NCBI GenBank assembly: GCA_964458705.1
Contig: CAYWKD010000008.1
Location: 24,055-88,054 of the forward strand
Direction of reading: 5' to 3'
Length of the DNA: 64,000 nucleotides
From: JAAUTG01 sp964458705
Lineage (GTDB): Bacteria > Bacteroidota > Bacteroidia > Chitinophagales > Saprospiraceae
Shown here: positions 46,472-56,700 of the stretch, piece by piece
Layout of the letters: each line of letters starts with the position of its first letter
Position numbering within the stretch: position 1 is the first letter of the stretch
Notes under the pieces: model-generated
The model's database searches: none
The model's input: the letters and a program-made list of their open reading frames with translations, nothing else
What the model was told of the DNA's origin: nothing
Position numbers and translations under genes: made by a program

Positions 46472-46657
46472 TACGGCGTAAATTTATGTGTTTTATAGTC
46501 TTGCTCAAAAAGAAACATATTCGTTTTAGTAAAGGAATAAAATAAGTTATCTGAAAGTTGGTTGATAGGCAACGAAAAAATAATTCTCATTACTTTAGTC
46601 TTCTTATTTGCCAGTTAAGGCTTCTCAAGTCTTCAACAATAAACAGAACAATTAATT

Positions 46658-47527
46658 TTATTCAAAAATTATTGTCCTATTCTTATATACTAACATCCTA
46701 TGATTGATTTTTAGCCAAATTGCTCTAGAAAGTACTGTTTTTTCTACATCTTTCCCCTTGCGAATCAAATCCTCAATGCTCTCTCTATGGGTTATTTTAG
46801 CCACATCTTGTTCAATAATAGGCCCTGCATCCAAGTTTTCCGTCACAAAATGGCTTGTTGCACCAATTACTTTCACGCCTCTTTGGTAGGCTTGATGATA
46901 GGGTCTTGCCCCAACAAAAGCGGGCAAAAATGAATGATGTATATTTATCATGTTTTCCCGAAATGGCGCTATTAAAAGAGGGCTGACAATCTGCATATAC
47001 CTTGCTAAAATAACTAAATCAATATGATTTTCTCTAAGCAATTCAAGTATTTTTTGCTCCTGTTCCACTTTGTTGGATTTATTAATGGGAAAATGATAAA
47101 ATGGAATATCAAAGCGTTCAGCAATATGCTGGAGAGTGCTATGGTTGCTGATGATGAGCGGTAATTCCACCTTCCACTCGTTGGAAACCCAGCGTTGCAG
47201 AATGTCATATAAACAATGAGACACTTTGGAAACAAACACAGCCACTCTAGCTTTTCGATCCGAAAAGTGTAGCTCCCACTTCATCTGAAATCGCTCTGCC
47301 ACAAGTGTTTGGAAGTAATCATCAATTTTTTCTTTGGGGATTAAGAAACCCTCTAAATCCCACGCTACTCGCATAAAAAACTGATTGATTTCTTGATCTA
47401 CGTGCTGCTCTAAACTCAATATATTGCCGTGATTTCTGTGCAAAAAATCAGTTACAACCGCAATAATGCCAGCTTGGTCGGGACAATGAGCCAGTAGGAT
47501 TGCAGTGTTGGTATGTTTTGTTGACAT
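46658..47527 (-). CDS. purU: Formyltetrahydrofolate deformylase
   Basis: This 289-residue enzyme releases formate from 10-formyltetrahydrofolate for purine synthesis or one-carbon balance. An ACT domain lies at about residues 1-85 (LLAHCPDQAGIIAVVTDFLH). The formyltransferase-type catalytic domain follows, with the Asn-His-Asp set in INIHHSFLPAF and the later GPIIEQDV region. The length fits PurU. It lies 77 bases after the TrpF-like gene on the same strand and may share its transcript. Confidence 0.95.
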   Translation of the reverse strand: MSTKHTNTAILLAHCPDQAGIIAVVTDFLHRNHGNILSLEQHVDQEINQFFMRVAWDLEGFLIPKEKIDDYFQTLVAERFQMKWELHFSDRKARVAVFVSKVSHCLYDILQRWVSNEWKVELPLIISNHSTLQHIAERFDIPFYHFPINKSNKVEQEQKILELLRENHIDLVILARYMQIVSPLLIAPFRENMINIHHSFLPAFVGARPYHQAYQRGVKVIGATSHFVTENLDAGPIIEQDVAKITHRESIEDLIRKGKDVEKTVLSRAIWLKINHRMLVYKNRTIIFE

Positions 47528-47604
47528 CAGCTAGCTTAATGTTTTTTGCAAAGATCCACTATCAAAAAATAGATACGGAGATCACTAAATATTACGATAG
47601 GATT

Positions 47605-48225
47605 CTATACTAAAATTTCTAACGCTTCCATGATTTCATCTAACTCATCAAAAGATTTATAGCCTACTTTTTCCTCCTCACCTCCATTGACTGCGATGCC
47701 TTTGACAGGAACTGTATCCAATAAATGCAATAGTTCACTTTTTTCAAAAACAGCATTTAGCAATACAGAATATTTATTGGATATAGAGACTAATTGATTT
47801 AGCTCAATCGCATTCATTAAGAATCCATTTTTCGCAAAATTCAGGATGAAATATTCGACATAAGGTGCAAAAGGACTCAAGTAACTAGATAGTGATGACA
47901 ATTCCTCCAATGATTCTATTACGATTTCTTTGAAAAGGGTATAATCTTGGAGTGTTTGAGCCATAGATAAGGGCGCAAAATGATCGAGTTGAATCGCATC
48001 CAAATTTAATTCTTCTGCTGCCGATTGGATATCAATTACTGGCTGCATACCAAATTCTCCTACAAATTTCACACCGTCTAGCCATTCTCTTATGGCATGA
48101 ACTTCTAAAGGATTTATACCGCCTACACTGAGATCGAATCCGATCCACTCTACTTCCCAAGCTGCAAAGTATCGAGCATCTGTTAAATTAGTAATTGAAC
48201 TTGCTTTTACTTTTGTTCTAAGCAT
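47605..48225 (-). CDS. Phosphoribosylanthranilate isomerase-like protein lacking catalytic residues
   Basis: This 206-residue TIM-barrel protein resembles TrpF: VKASSITNLTDARYFAAWEVE follows the KICGITNLEDA pattern, LDAIQLDHF follows AVQLHG, and a glycine-rich VNGGEEEK lies near the end. The catalytic Cys of KICG reads Ser (KASS), and the Asp of the ILLD strand reads Asn (FILNF). Phosphate-binding glycines are also weak. It is therefore probably not an active tryptophan enzyme, and no other trp gene is near. It precedes purU by 77 bases. Its function is unknown. Confidence 0.7.
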   Translation of the reverse strand: MLRTKVKASSITNLTDARYFAAWEVEWIGFDLSVGGINPLEVHAIREWLDGVKFVGEFGMQPVIDIQSAAEELNLDAIQLDHFAPLSMAQTLQDYTLFKEIVIESLEELSSLSSYLSPFAPYVEYFILNFAKNGFLMNAIELNQLVSISNKYSVLLNAVFEKSELLHLLDTVPVKGIAVNGGEEEKVGYKSFDELDEIMEALEILV

Positions 48226-48340
48226 AATTTGATTGAATTAGGTCACAAATTAACATAGTTATGGTCTTCTAAACTGGAAGTTGAATAATAATAGTTAGCC
48301 AATGACCTTAATGAGCGCGACAAAAATATTAATTTTGAGT

Positions 48341-48667
48341 ATGGAAAAGACTTATTACGAAAGAGTTTATGAAATAACCAATAAAATTCCTGTCGGAAGC
48401 GTTCCTACCTACGGTGCTATTGCAGATTATTTAACACTCGGTTCTGCTAGAATGGTGGGTTGGGCACTAAATAAGAGTTTTTCTTCAGGAATAGAAGTGG
48501 CGGCTCATCGGGTCGTCAATCGAAAAGGAGAACTAAGTGGGCGACATCACTTCGCTACTCCAACACTCATGGCAGAGTTGCTCCTTCAAGAAGGGGTTGA
48601 GGTACAAAATGATAAAGTGGTAAACTTTAAATCTTTGTTTTGGCATCCTTCAGAATTGCTTCGTTAG
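48341..48667 (+). CDS. Alkyltransferase-like protein (MGMT-fold, no active-site cysteine)
   Basis: This 108-residue protein resembles the DNA-binding C-terminal domain of O6-alkylguanine alkyltransferases: IPVGSVPTYGAIADYLTLGS, then ARMVGWALNKS, then AAHRVVNRKGELSGR. The cysteine of the normal PCHRV motif is alanine, so it belongs to the alkyltransferase-like group, which bind alkylated guanine and recruit nucleotide excision repair. The frame opens at 48302, but the ATG at 48341 starts the conserved part. It is divergent from the TrpF-like gene. Confidence 0.88.
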   Translation: MEKTYYERVYEITNKIPVGSVPTYGAIADYLTLGSARMVGWALNKSFSSGIEVAAHRVVNRKGELSGRHHFATPTLMAELLLQEGVEVQNDKVVNFKSLFWHPSELLR

Positions 48668-48857
48668 CTTGTGTACTGCACTTTACTCAATCACAGTGCC
48701 AATGACTCATTTAAATTAACCAAATACTCATTTCTCTTATTTTTTACACGAAAAATTTGGATTTCTAATAAAATTGTAATTACGAGGACAATATTTTGTT
48801 TGAGTGGTTTGTTTTATCTGTGAATTCATGAAATAGTAACTCACACTCACTAAAACG

Positions 48858-49091
48858 ATGCCTATGCAGGTTAACTTTACGAAAGAAGACTTAGTGCGAC
48901 TGATCTATCGAGAAACAAACGCAGCAGAGACACTAGACATACTAGGATCACTAGATGAGGATGTTGTTCTGCTTGCAGAGTACGAGCGATTGATCGAATC
49001 GTATCAACAATTACCAAAAGTGATGTTCTACCCATCATCAAAGACTGTACAAGATGTGCTAGAATACAGCAAGCATACAACGCTTGTTTAG
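48858..49091 (+). CDS. Small conserved protein of unknown function
   Basis: This 77-residue protein matches small Bacteroidota proteins that I recall as conserved hypotheticals: FTKEDLVRLIYRETNAAE, an acidic middle (LLAEYERLIESYQQLPKV), then YPSSKTVQDVLEYSK. It looks soluble and all-helical with a short flexible centre, resembling the N-terminal part of anti-sigma-factor-like proteins, though this is inference. A strong terminator follows 30 bases after the stop, so it is expressed alone. Confidence 0.75.
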   Translation: MPMQVNFTKEDLVRLIYRETNAAETLDILGSLDEDVVLLAEYERLIESYQQLPKVMFYPSSKTVQDVLEYSKHTTLV

Positions 49092-49121
49092 AAAAAATCA
49101 CTATGCGCTAAGCAACGAAAG

Positions 49122-49153
49122 AAAGGCTTCTGCTACACAGCAGAAGCCTTTTC
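49122..49153 (+). terminator. Intrinsic terminator after the small conserved protein
   Basis: Perfect 13-bp arms (49122-49134 and 49139-49151) enclose a 4-base loop and run into ttttct. The distance from the stop codon is 30 bases. Confidence 0.88.
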
Positions 49154-49291
49154 TATTACCATTTGTCTTTAAAAATTGATTGTTCATAGATAAAAGACAA
49201 CTCTATGGTACTAGAATGGTTACACTTAATATATAACTTTAGCGATTGAAAATAGATAAAGTTAAATTTCAGAAAATAAATACTATAAAAA

Positions 49292-50107
49292 ATGAAACAA
49301 GGAAGATTAGTCACTACAGGAATCATTGTATTTCTCGCTCTAATTGTCATACTTATTTTTTCTAATGCTACTTTTTTAACCATTGATGCGGGTGAGCGTG
49401 GCGTACTGTTTAAGCGTTTTGGTGGAGGACTGGATAAAGAAAATATTTTTAATTCAGGTTTTCATGTCATTGCACCTTGGAATAGTATGTACATATATGA
49501 CGTGCGAGAAAGGCAATTGGAAGAAGAGATGGAGATACTCTCTAGCAATGGTCTGAATATCAGAGTAGATGTAACATTTCGTTTTCATCCCCAGTATGAT
49601 AAGATCGGGGACTTACACGAGGAATTTGGAGAAAATTACTGGGAGTCCTTAGTTCGTCCAGAAGTACGTTCTGCAGTAAGAGAAGTGCTAGGTCGGTTTA
49701 CGCCCGAAGAGTTATATTCTACAAGGCGGGATGAAGTGCAGGTTCAAATTCAGGAAGACGTAGAAAAAATACTAGGTAACAATTATATTATTTTAAAAGC
49801 AGCATTGATTAGAGATATTGAGCTTCCAGAGAAGGTAAAACGAGCAATTGAAGACAAGTTGGAAGCGGAGCAGTCTGCCTTGAAATATGAGTTTATCCTA
49901 GCGCAGGAGCGCAAAGAGTCCGAACGTCGAATCATCGAAGCAGAAGCAAAAGCAGAATCAAATCGTATCTTGAATGCCAGTTTATCTGAAAATATCCTAC
50001 GGGATAAAGGTATTGAAGCGACTATTGAGCTATCAAAATCACCTAATGCTAAGGTAGTTATAGTTGGTGGTACAGGCGATGGGCTACCTTTGATTTTAAA
50101 TAATTAG
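49292..50107 (+). CDS. Prohibitin-like SPFH/band 7 membrane protein
   Basis: This 271-residue protein has one N-terminal membrane helix (about 8-28, TGIIVFLALIVILIFS) and then a band 7 domain: TIDAGERGVLFKRFGGG, then INSGFHVIAPW-like sequence and REVLGRFTPEELYSTRR. A C-terminal helix follows (AQERKESERRIIEAEAKAES). The family forms large ring complexes that organise membranes and protease complexes such as FtsH. It is a single gene, closed by a strong terminator. Confidence 0.93.
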   Translation: MKQGRLVTTGIIVFLALIVILIFSNATFLTIDAGERGVLFKRFGGGLDKENIFNSGFHVIAPWNSMYIYDVRERQLEEEMEILSSNGLNIRVDVTFRFHPQYDKIGDLHEEFGENYWESLVRPEVRSAVREVLGRFTPEELYSTRRDEVQVQIQEDVEKILGNNYIILKAALIRDIELPEKVKRAIEDKLEAEQSALKYEFILAQERKESERRIIEAEAKAESNRILNASLSENILRDKGIEATIELSKSPNAKVVIVGGTGDGLPLILNN

Positions 50108-50146
50108 CGCTAGAATCAGTTTTCCTTTAAAGTGATAAAAGAGAGG

Positions 50147-50181
50147 AGGCTGCCCAAAATTTTTTGGGCAGCCTTTTTTTT
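50147..50181 (+). terminator. Intrinsic terminator of the prohibitin-like gene
   Basis: A 13-bp GC-containing stem (50147-50159 with 50162-50174) runs directly into a run of eight T, 40 bases after the stop. Confidence 0.93.
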
Positions 50182-50294
50182 GCTAAAAATACTCTAAGAA
50201 AGAAGTAATTCATAAGACCCATTCATAACTTGTTTTTAAGTTAAATTATTAACGTTTTTGAAATATTCTAATTTTCCAATTTTAAACAACTGAT

Positions 50295-51857
50295 ATGAAA
50301 TCAACTAAATTTTTGTCGCTTATTGTTATCCTAATGACGCTTTCCTGTAAAAATGAAATCCAGCAAAAAAATACTGTTACACCTGAAAAATTCCAACCCA
50401 ATATCGTTTTTATTTACATGGACGATTTAGGCTATGGAGATATTAGTGCTTATGGTGCCACAGAATTACAAACCCCAAACATTGATAAGCTGGCTGATGG
50501 AGGAATGAAATTCACTAAAGGTTACGCTTCCTCTGCCACTTGCACGCCGAGCCGATATGCCATTTTGACTGGTTCTTATCCGTGGCGAAATGAAGATGCA
50601 GCCATTTTACCTGGCACAGCACCATTAATTATCGATACCACAGAAATAACCATTCCCAAAATGCTTAAACAAGAAGGCTATCATACAGCGGTAGTAGGAA
50701 AATGGCACTTGGGTTTAGGTTTAGGGAATGTCAATTGGAACACGAAAGTGAGTCCCGGACCAAATGAAGTTGGATTTGACTACAGCTACATCATGGCTGC
50801 TACACAAGATAGAGTACCAACGGTTTATCTTAAAGATGGTCATGTCGTTAATCTTGACTCTAGCGACCCTATTGAAATAGACTATGACAACGAACTTGAA
50901 GGTGAAATCACTGGTTATAACCATCCAGAATTGGTCACCATGAAAGCCGATAAACAACATAACAATACCCTCGTCAACGGTGTGCCAAGAATAGGACACA
51001 TGACGGGTGGTGAAGCTGCAAGATGGTCTGATGTCGATATGGCAGACCACTTTTTAGAAAAAGCCAAAGATTATGTCAACACCCAAAAAGATAAGGACGC
51101 TCCATTCTTTTTGTATTATGCTTTTCAACAACCCCACGTTCCCAGAACACCACATCCAAGATTTGAAGGCAAAACTGGATTGGGACCAAGAGGTGATGTT
51201 ATTGTGGAAGCCGACTGGATGATAGGTGAATTTATCAAAACGCTAGAAGAAAATAATTTATTAGAAAATACACTGATCGTGTTTTCAAGCGATAATGGTC
51301 CTGTGCTCGATGATGGTTATGAGGACGACGCCATAGAAAAATTAGGCAACCACAAACCCTGGGGCATTTACAGAGGCGGAAAGTACAGCTTGTTTGAAGC
51401 TGGAACAAGAGTTCCTTTTGTAACTTATTGGAAAGGTAAAATAAAACCCGGTGTTTCTGATGCCATGGTCTCTCAAATTGACTTATTCAATTCCATTGCC
51501 AGTTTGGTTGGTAGTGAGATAAAAACAGAAGATGGCGAAAATCTTCTTGAGGTCTTCATGGGAAAATCTGCTGAAGGCAGAGATAATATGGTTATTGAAG
51601 CCATGTCTAGAACGGCCTACAAAAAAGGAGATTGGGTTATGATACCGCCTTACAATGGGCCAAAAGTATTTGAAGGTAAAAATATTGAAACGGCAAATGA
51701 CGACACTTATCAACTTTACAATCTTAAAGAGGATGCCTCGCAACAAAATAATTTGGCTCAATCCAATCCTGAAAAATTACAGGAATTGAAAAAGGAATTT
51801 AGAAAACTAAGAGGCAATCCTTATGAAAAGGTGAAACCAGCAAAATTTGAGAAGTAA
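50295..51857 (+). CDS. Sulfatase (arylsulfatase A type), lipoprotein
   Basis: This 520-residue sulfatase has a lipoprotein signal (ILMTLSCKN, Cys18). The catalytic signature is CTPSRYAILTG with Cys83, converted to formylglycine by a maturase; metal residues lie in FIYMDDLGYGD and FSSDNGPVLDD. It should hydrolyse sulfate esters of polysaccharides or small molecules at the cell surface. The second sulfatase starts 43 bases later and probably shares its transcript. No formylglycine-generating enzyme is in the window. It begins 113 bases after the prohibitin terminator. Confidence 0.95.
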   Translation: MKSTKFLSLIVILMTLSCKNEIQQKNTVTPEKFQPNIVFIYMDDLGYGDISAYGATELQTPNIDKLADGGMKFTKGYASSATCTPSRYAILTGSYPWRNEDAAILPGTAPLIIDTTEITIPKMLKQEGYHTAVVGKWHLGLGLGNVNWNTKVSPGPNEVGFDYSYIMAATQDRVPTVYLKDGHVVNLDSSDPIEIDYDNELEGEITGYNHPELVTMKADKQHNNTLVNGVPRIGHMTGGEAARWSDVDMADHFLEKAKDYVNTQKDKDAPFFLYYAFQQPHVPRTPHPRFEGKTGLGPRGDVIVEADWMIGEFIKTLEENNLLENTLIVFSSDNGPVLDDGYEDDAIEKLGNHKPWGIYRGGKYSLFEAGTRVPFVTYWKGKIKPGVSDAMVSQIDLFNSIASLVGSEIKTEDGENLLEVFMGKSAEGRDNMVIEAMSRTAYKKGDWVMIPPYNGPKVFEGKNIETANDDTYQLYNLKEDASQQNNLAQSNPEKLQELKKEFRKLRGNPYEKVKPAKFEK

Positions 51858-51900
51858 CCAAATAAGAACCATTAATTTCTTATGCTTTAAATCCAACTTT

Positions 51901-53517
51901 ATGATTTTATGTAAAAGCAAACAGCACAAAACAAAATTAAGTATTCTCTTTTTTGCGCTTTGTTCTTGGACTATGGCGACTTCTTGTCAAAATGCAGGTG
52001 AATCTCAAACCGACAATCAACCACCAAACGTTCTATTCATTTTAGTAGATGATCTGGGCATAACAGATTTGAGCTTCACAGGAAGTAAATATTACGAAAC
52101 TCCAAACATCGACCAGTTGGCAAAAAAATCGGTGGTGTTTACTCAGGGTTATGCCAACAACCGCGTGTGCAGTCCTTCGCGAGCCAGTATTATGCTAGGG
52201 CAAAACGCTCCACGACATGGTATTACCGACTGGATTGGTGCAAAGTCTGGCGAGGACTGGCGAAGCACCAATAGACACGATAAACTGCTTCCAGCGGAGT
52301 ACAATCATCACTTGAATCAAAAAGATACAACTATCGCAGAAGCCTTTAAGCAAAATGGCTACACCACTTTTTATGCTGGTAAATGGCATCTCGGAGACGA
52401 AGGCAATCATCCTGAAGATCATGGTTTCGACCTCAATAAAGGCGGCTATTACAGCGGGAGTCCAAGAGGTGGATATTTTGCTCCTTTCAATAATCCGGAG
52501 TTGGAAGACAGAGAAAATGGTGAGCAACTTAGTTATCGCCTAGCTAAGGAAACAGTTAATTTTTTGAAGGACAATAAGGACAAACCCTTTTTTGCTTTTT
52601 TATCCTTTTATGCCGTGCATGGGCCTATCCAAACCCAACAAGAAACATGGGAAAAATACCGAGATAAAGTAGAAGCACAAGGCATCGCCGAAAAAGGCTT
52701 TGTCCTAGAAAAGAATTTACCCATTCGCCAACACCAAGATAATCCAGTCTATGCTGGGTTAGTTGAAAATATGGACGAAGCCGTAGGTTTGGTATTGGAC
52801 GAATTAGAGCGTTTAAATTTAGATAAAAATACCATTGTAGTTTTTACCTCAGATAATGGTGGGGTGGCTTCTGGCGACAGTTTTTCTTCATCCATGTCGC
52901 CTTATCGCGGCGGGAAAGGCTACCAATGGGAAGGTGGAATTCTTGAACCTTATTTCATTTATGTACCGAACCAAAAGCCCAAAGAAATAGCTACGCCAGT
53001 TGCAGGAGCTGATTTTTATCCGACCTTGTTGGATTTGGCAAATTTAGATTTACTACCCAATCAACACAAAGATGGAAAAAGCCTAAAACCGCTGATTGAA
53101 GGCAATGGCAAACTCGAAGAACGACCTTTGTATTGGCATTACCCACATTACGGCAATCAAGGTGGCGACCCATCGTCGATGATTAGACTAGGCAATTGGA
53201 AACTGATTCATTATTACGAAGAAGACGTGCAACAATTATTCAATTTAGCTGAGGATCCTTATGAAAAAAAGAATTTAGCAGCAGTTGAAAGCGAACGCAC
53301 CCAACAAATGCACCAACAATTGATGAATTATTTGAAAGAAGTCGGAGCAAAATTTCCTCAACCTGATCCAGAATTTGACCCACAAAAACGAGCCGACTAC
53401 ATGAAAAACATCCTAGAAAAAAGAATGCCAAATTTAGAGCAACAACGCAAAGAAATGCTGTCTAAGGATTTTCAGCCTAATAAAGATTGGTGGGGAAGCA
53501 AAGTTACAATTGACTGA
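51901..53517 (+). CDS. Sulfatase, second copy, lipoprotein
   Basis: This sulfatase is about 538 residues from the ATG at 51901. It has a signal with lipobox TMATSCQN, the signature CSPSRASIMLG with Cys90, and metal motifs FILVDDLGITD and FTSDNGGVASG. It is clearly a different subfamily from its neighbour (the active-site follow-up and loops differ). The frame opens at a TTG at 51847 that overlaps the first sulfatase by 11 bases; the ATG at 51901 directly precedes the signal peptide. The pair would act on sulfated glycans, such as those of marine algae. Confidence 0.94.
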   Translation: MILCKSKQHKTKLSILFFALCSWTMATSCQNAGESQTDNQPPNVLFILVDDLGITDLSFTGSKYYETPNIDQLAKKSVVFTQGYANNRVCSPSRASIMLGQNAPRHGITDWIGAKSGEDWRSTNRHDKLLPAEYNHHLNQKDTTIAEAFKQNGYTTFYAGKWHLGDEGNHPEDHGFDLNKGGYYSGSPRGGYFAPFNNPELEDRENGEQLSYRLAKETVNFLKDNKDKPFFAFLSFYAVHGPIQTQQETWEKYRDKVEAQGIAEKGFVLEKNLPIRQHQDNPVYAGLVENMDEAVGLVLDELERLNLDKNTIVVFTSDNGGVASGDSFSSSMSPYRGGKGYQWEGGILEPYFIYVPNQKPKEIATPVAGADFYPTLLDLANLDLLPNQHKDGKSLKPLIEGNGKLEERPLYWHYPHYGNQGGDPSSMIRLGNWKLIHYYEEDVQQLFNLAEDPYEKKNLAAVESERTQQMHQQLMNYLKEVGAKFPQPDPEFDPQKRADYMKNILEKRMPNLEQQRKEMLSKDFQPNKDWWGSKVTID

Positions 53518-53779
53518 ATAGGATAACTTTGTTCAAGCAATCTTACTGGATGCCAGCCTTTTGCCCTTGTCCTCCTTTAGAACGGATAATTGGAATAACG
53601 CTACTCCTGCCGAAAATACATGAAATGGCAGATGCTGCGCTCCAGGTAAAACCAAAGAAACGCCTACAAGCAAGACTATGGTAAAAAAAGATTTTGAAGA
53701 ATGTAGTATATTCGTGAATACTTTTCTTTGGCTTTGTGAAGGCAGCAGCTGAATCAAACCTTTATAATACATAAAAACC

Positions 53780-56700
53780 ATGGCAGACGCACTACAACTG
53801 ATAGCACAAGAACAACAAGCCCGCACAGGAAAACTCGACCTCGGATGCTGCGGCTTGACCACCCTGCCCGATGCTCTATTTGACTGCACTTGGCTAGAGG
53901 AACTCTACTTAGGCGAAAGCTACTATGATAAGGAAAAAAAGGAATGGATAAATAGCCCAAACGAAGGCGAGCGCAATCAACTCTATGAACTGCCACCAAA
54001 AATGGCGCAGTTTCAACACTTAAAAGCGCTGTTTGCTGATAGAAATCGAATTTCGGATATTTCCGTTTTAAAACACTTGGTTCAATTACAGAATTTAGAC
54101 TTGAATGGTAATGGAATTTCAGACATTTCTAGCTTAAAATACCTGACCCAATTACAGACTTTAGACCTTGGAGGCAATAGCATTTCGGATATTTCCGCCT
54201 TACAACACTTGACCCAATTACAGCTTTTGGGTCTCAGATTCAATAAAATTTCGGATGTTTCTGTTTTAGAACACCTTACCAAATTGCAGACTTTATCCCT
54301 CAGGTACAATGAAATTTCGGATATTTCCGTTTTAGAGCACTTGACCCAATTACACGATTTAGACCTCCGCTATAATCAAATTTCAGATATTTCTGTTTTA
54401 GAACATCTGCTCCAATTACAGTATCTATACCTCAACTCCAATCAAATTTCAGATATTTCTGTTTTAGAGCACTTGTCTCAATTGCAATATTTAGATCTCA
54501 TGGACAATCAAATTTCAGATATTTTTATTCTAAAGCACCTTACCCAATTACAAGATTTATACCTCAGTGGCAATCAAATTTCAGATATTTCCGCTTTAAA
54601 ACACCTCACCCAGTTAGAATCTTTAAACCTCGAAGCTAATCAAATTTCAGATATTTCGCCGCTACTTCCATTGATCGAAAAGGGTATTCCCACTAGCTTA
54701 AAAATTGCTGACTGGTATAGAAAAATTAATATTCATGATAATCCTATCACAACTCCACCGCTTGAAATTGTAGCACGAGGGAATGCGGCGATACTGAACT
54801 ACTTTGAGGCACTTAAAAAAGGGGAAGAAGTGGCTTTGTACGAGGCTAAGCTACTCATCATCGGCGAGGGCGGTGCTGGCAAAACCAGTCTAGCGAGAAG
54901 AATAAAAGACGAAAAAGTCGCTATGCCAAAAGCATCCACTGAAGGGATTGATATTATCCCCTATGAATTTAGCACCGCAGAGGGGGATTCTTTTCGGGTC
55001 AATATCTGGGATTTTGGTGGGCAGGAAATTTATCATGCCACCCATCAGTTTTTCTTGACCAAGCGTTCCTTGTATATCTTGCTAGACGATACCCTAAAAG
55101 ATGACAAAACCGTGAAGGATGCTACCTTTGATTATTGGCTGCAAGTGGTAGAGCTACTCAGCGAAAGCAGTCCAGTCTTGATTGTGCAAAATGAAAAATC
55201 AGATCGAAAGAAGGAATTGGATATGGCGGGCATCAAAAAGCAATTCCCGAACGTCCTAAAAAGTTTAACTACCAATATCCTTACTTGCAGAAATTTGGAA
55301 AAGGTGCGCACTGCCCTTCAATACCATATTCAGCAGTTACCACACATAGGCAACAAGCTCCCCAAGCAATGGGTGGAGATCAGGACGGCGCTAGAGCAAA
55401 TGGCGAGTACAAAAAACTACCTTAGTTTGGAAGATTACTTGGAGGTTTGTGCCAAGTACGAAATAGAAGAAGAAGAAAAAGCCTTGATGCTAAGTAGCTA
55501 TTTACACGACTTGGGGGCATTTTTGCATTTTCAAGACGACTTGGTGTTGCGAGATTTTTTTATTCTACGCAACGACTGGGCAACCGATGCAGTATATAAG
55601 GTGCTGGACAATCCAAAAGTGAAGGCAGCGCGAGGCTATTTCACCCAAAAAGATTTGGAATTCATTTGGCGAGATAAGCAATATCGCTTCAAGCAGTTGC
55701 AATTGCTGGCATTGATGGAGCGATTTCAGTTGTGCTTTGCGCTCAGAGACCGCAGCGAAAAGACTTGGCTAGCGCCGCAGTTGCTTCCTATCGAAACCCC
55801 CGATTACGAATGGAACAAAGAGGATAACCTCCTTTTGCGCTATCGGTATGGCTTCATGCCCAAAGGCTTATTGAGTCGCTTCATGGTGCGCACGAACCAC
55901 TATGTGAAGGATTTGGACAAGGCTTGGCGAAGTGGCGTGTTCTTGCAGCGCGAGAATACCGCTGCGCTGGTGCGAGAAACCTATGGCAGCAGAGAAATCA
56001 GAATACGCGTAAAAGGAGCGCATCCGAAAGAATTAATGACTTTGATTGTGGAAGCATTGGATAACATCAATGAAAGCTATGGCAGCAAACTAAAGGTCAA
56101 GAAATTGATTCCTTGCAACTGCAAACTGTGTAAAGAAAGTAAGCAACCACATTTTTACGATTACAGTAACTTGAAACGCCGAAAAGAACTCGGGAAGAGG
56201 ACAACTGAATGCGAGGTCAGTTATGAAGATATATCCGTAGAAGGCTTACTGGATGGAGTATTTGTGCGCGAAATGCAAAAAACACCATCGGATTTGGAAG
56301 CGACATCGCAAAAAACGATTGAGCTATTTCTAGCCTCTTCTAATGAACTCAAAGCAGAGCGCGACGCTATAGAAATTTTTATTCGGAGAGAAAATGATCG
56401 CTTAGCGAAAAAAGGAATTTACCTGAAACTAAACCTTTGGGAAGATTTGATTTCTGCCATGAGCCGAACTCGAAAGCAAGACGACTACAACGAAGTGATC
56501 TTAAAAAGTCCTATTTTCATTAGCCTTTTTGCCACCAAAGTTGGGCAATACACCCAAGAAGAATTTGAAACAGCTTATCAAAACTTCAAAAAGGGCGGCA
56601 CTACTCAATATATCTACACCTACTTCAAGAATGCACAAATCAGTACTCGCACTATGAATATTGAGCAACTAAGCAAGTTGGATCAATTTAAAAAGTACCT

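Noticed and set aside
53754..53999. Minus-strand frame of 81 codons across the Roco start
   Set aside because: It overlaps the Roco N-terminus, which has a clear LRR pattern; its translation is Arg- and Cys-rich.
54020..54679. Regular repeats that could suggest a CRISPR array
   Set aside because: The units are coding (66 bases, in frame, LRR) with no unique spacers.
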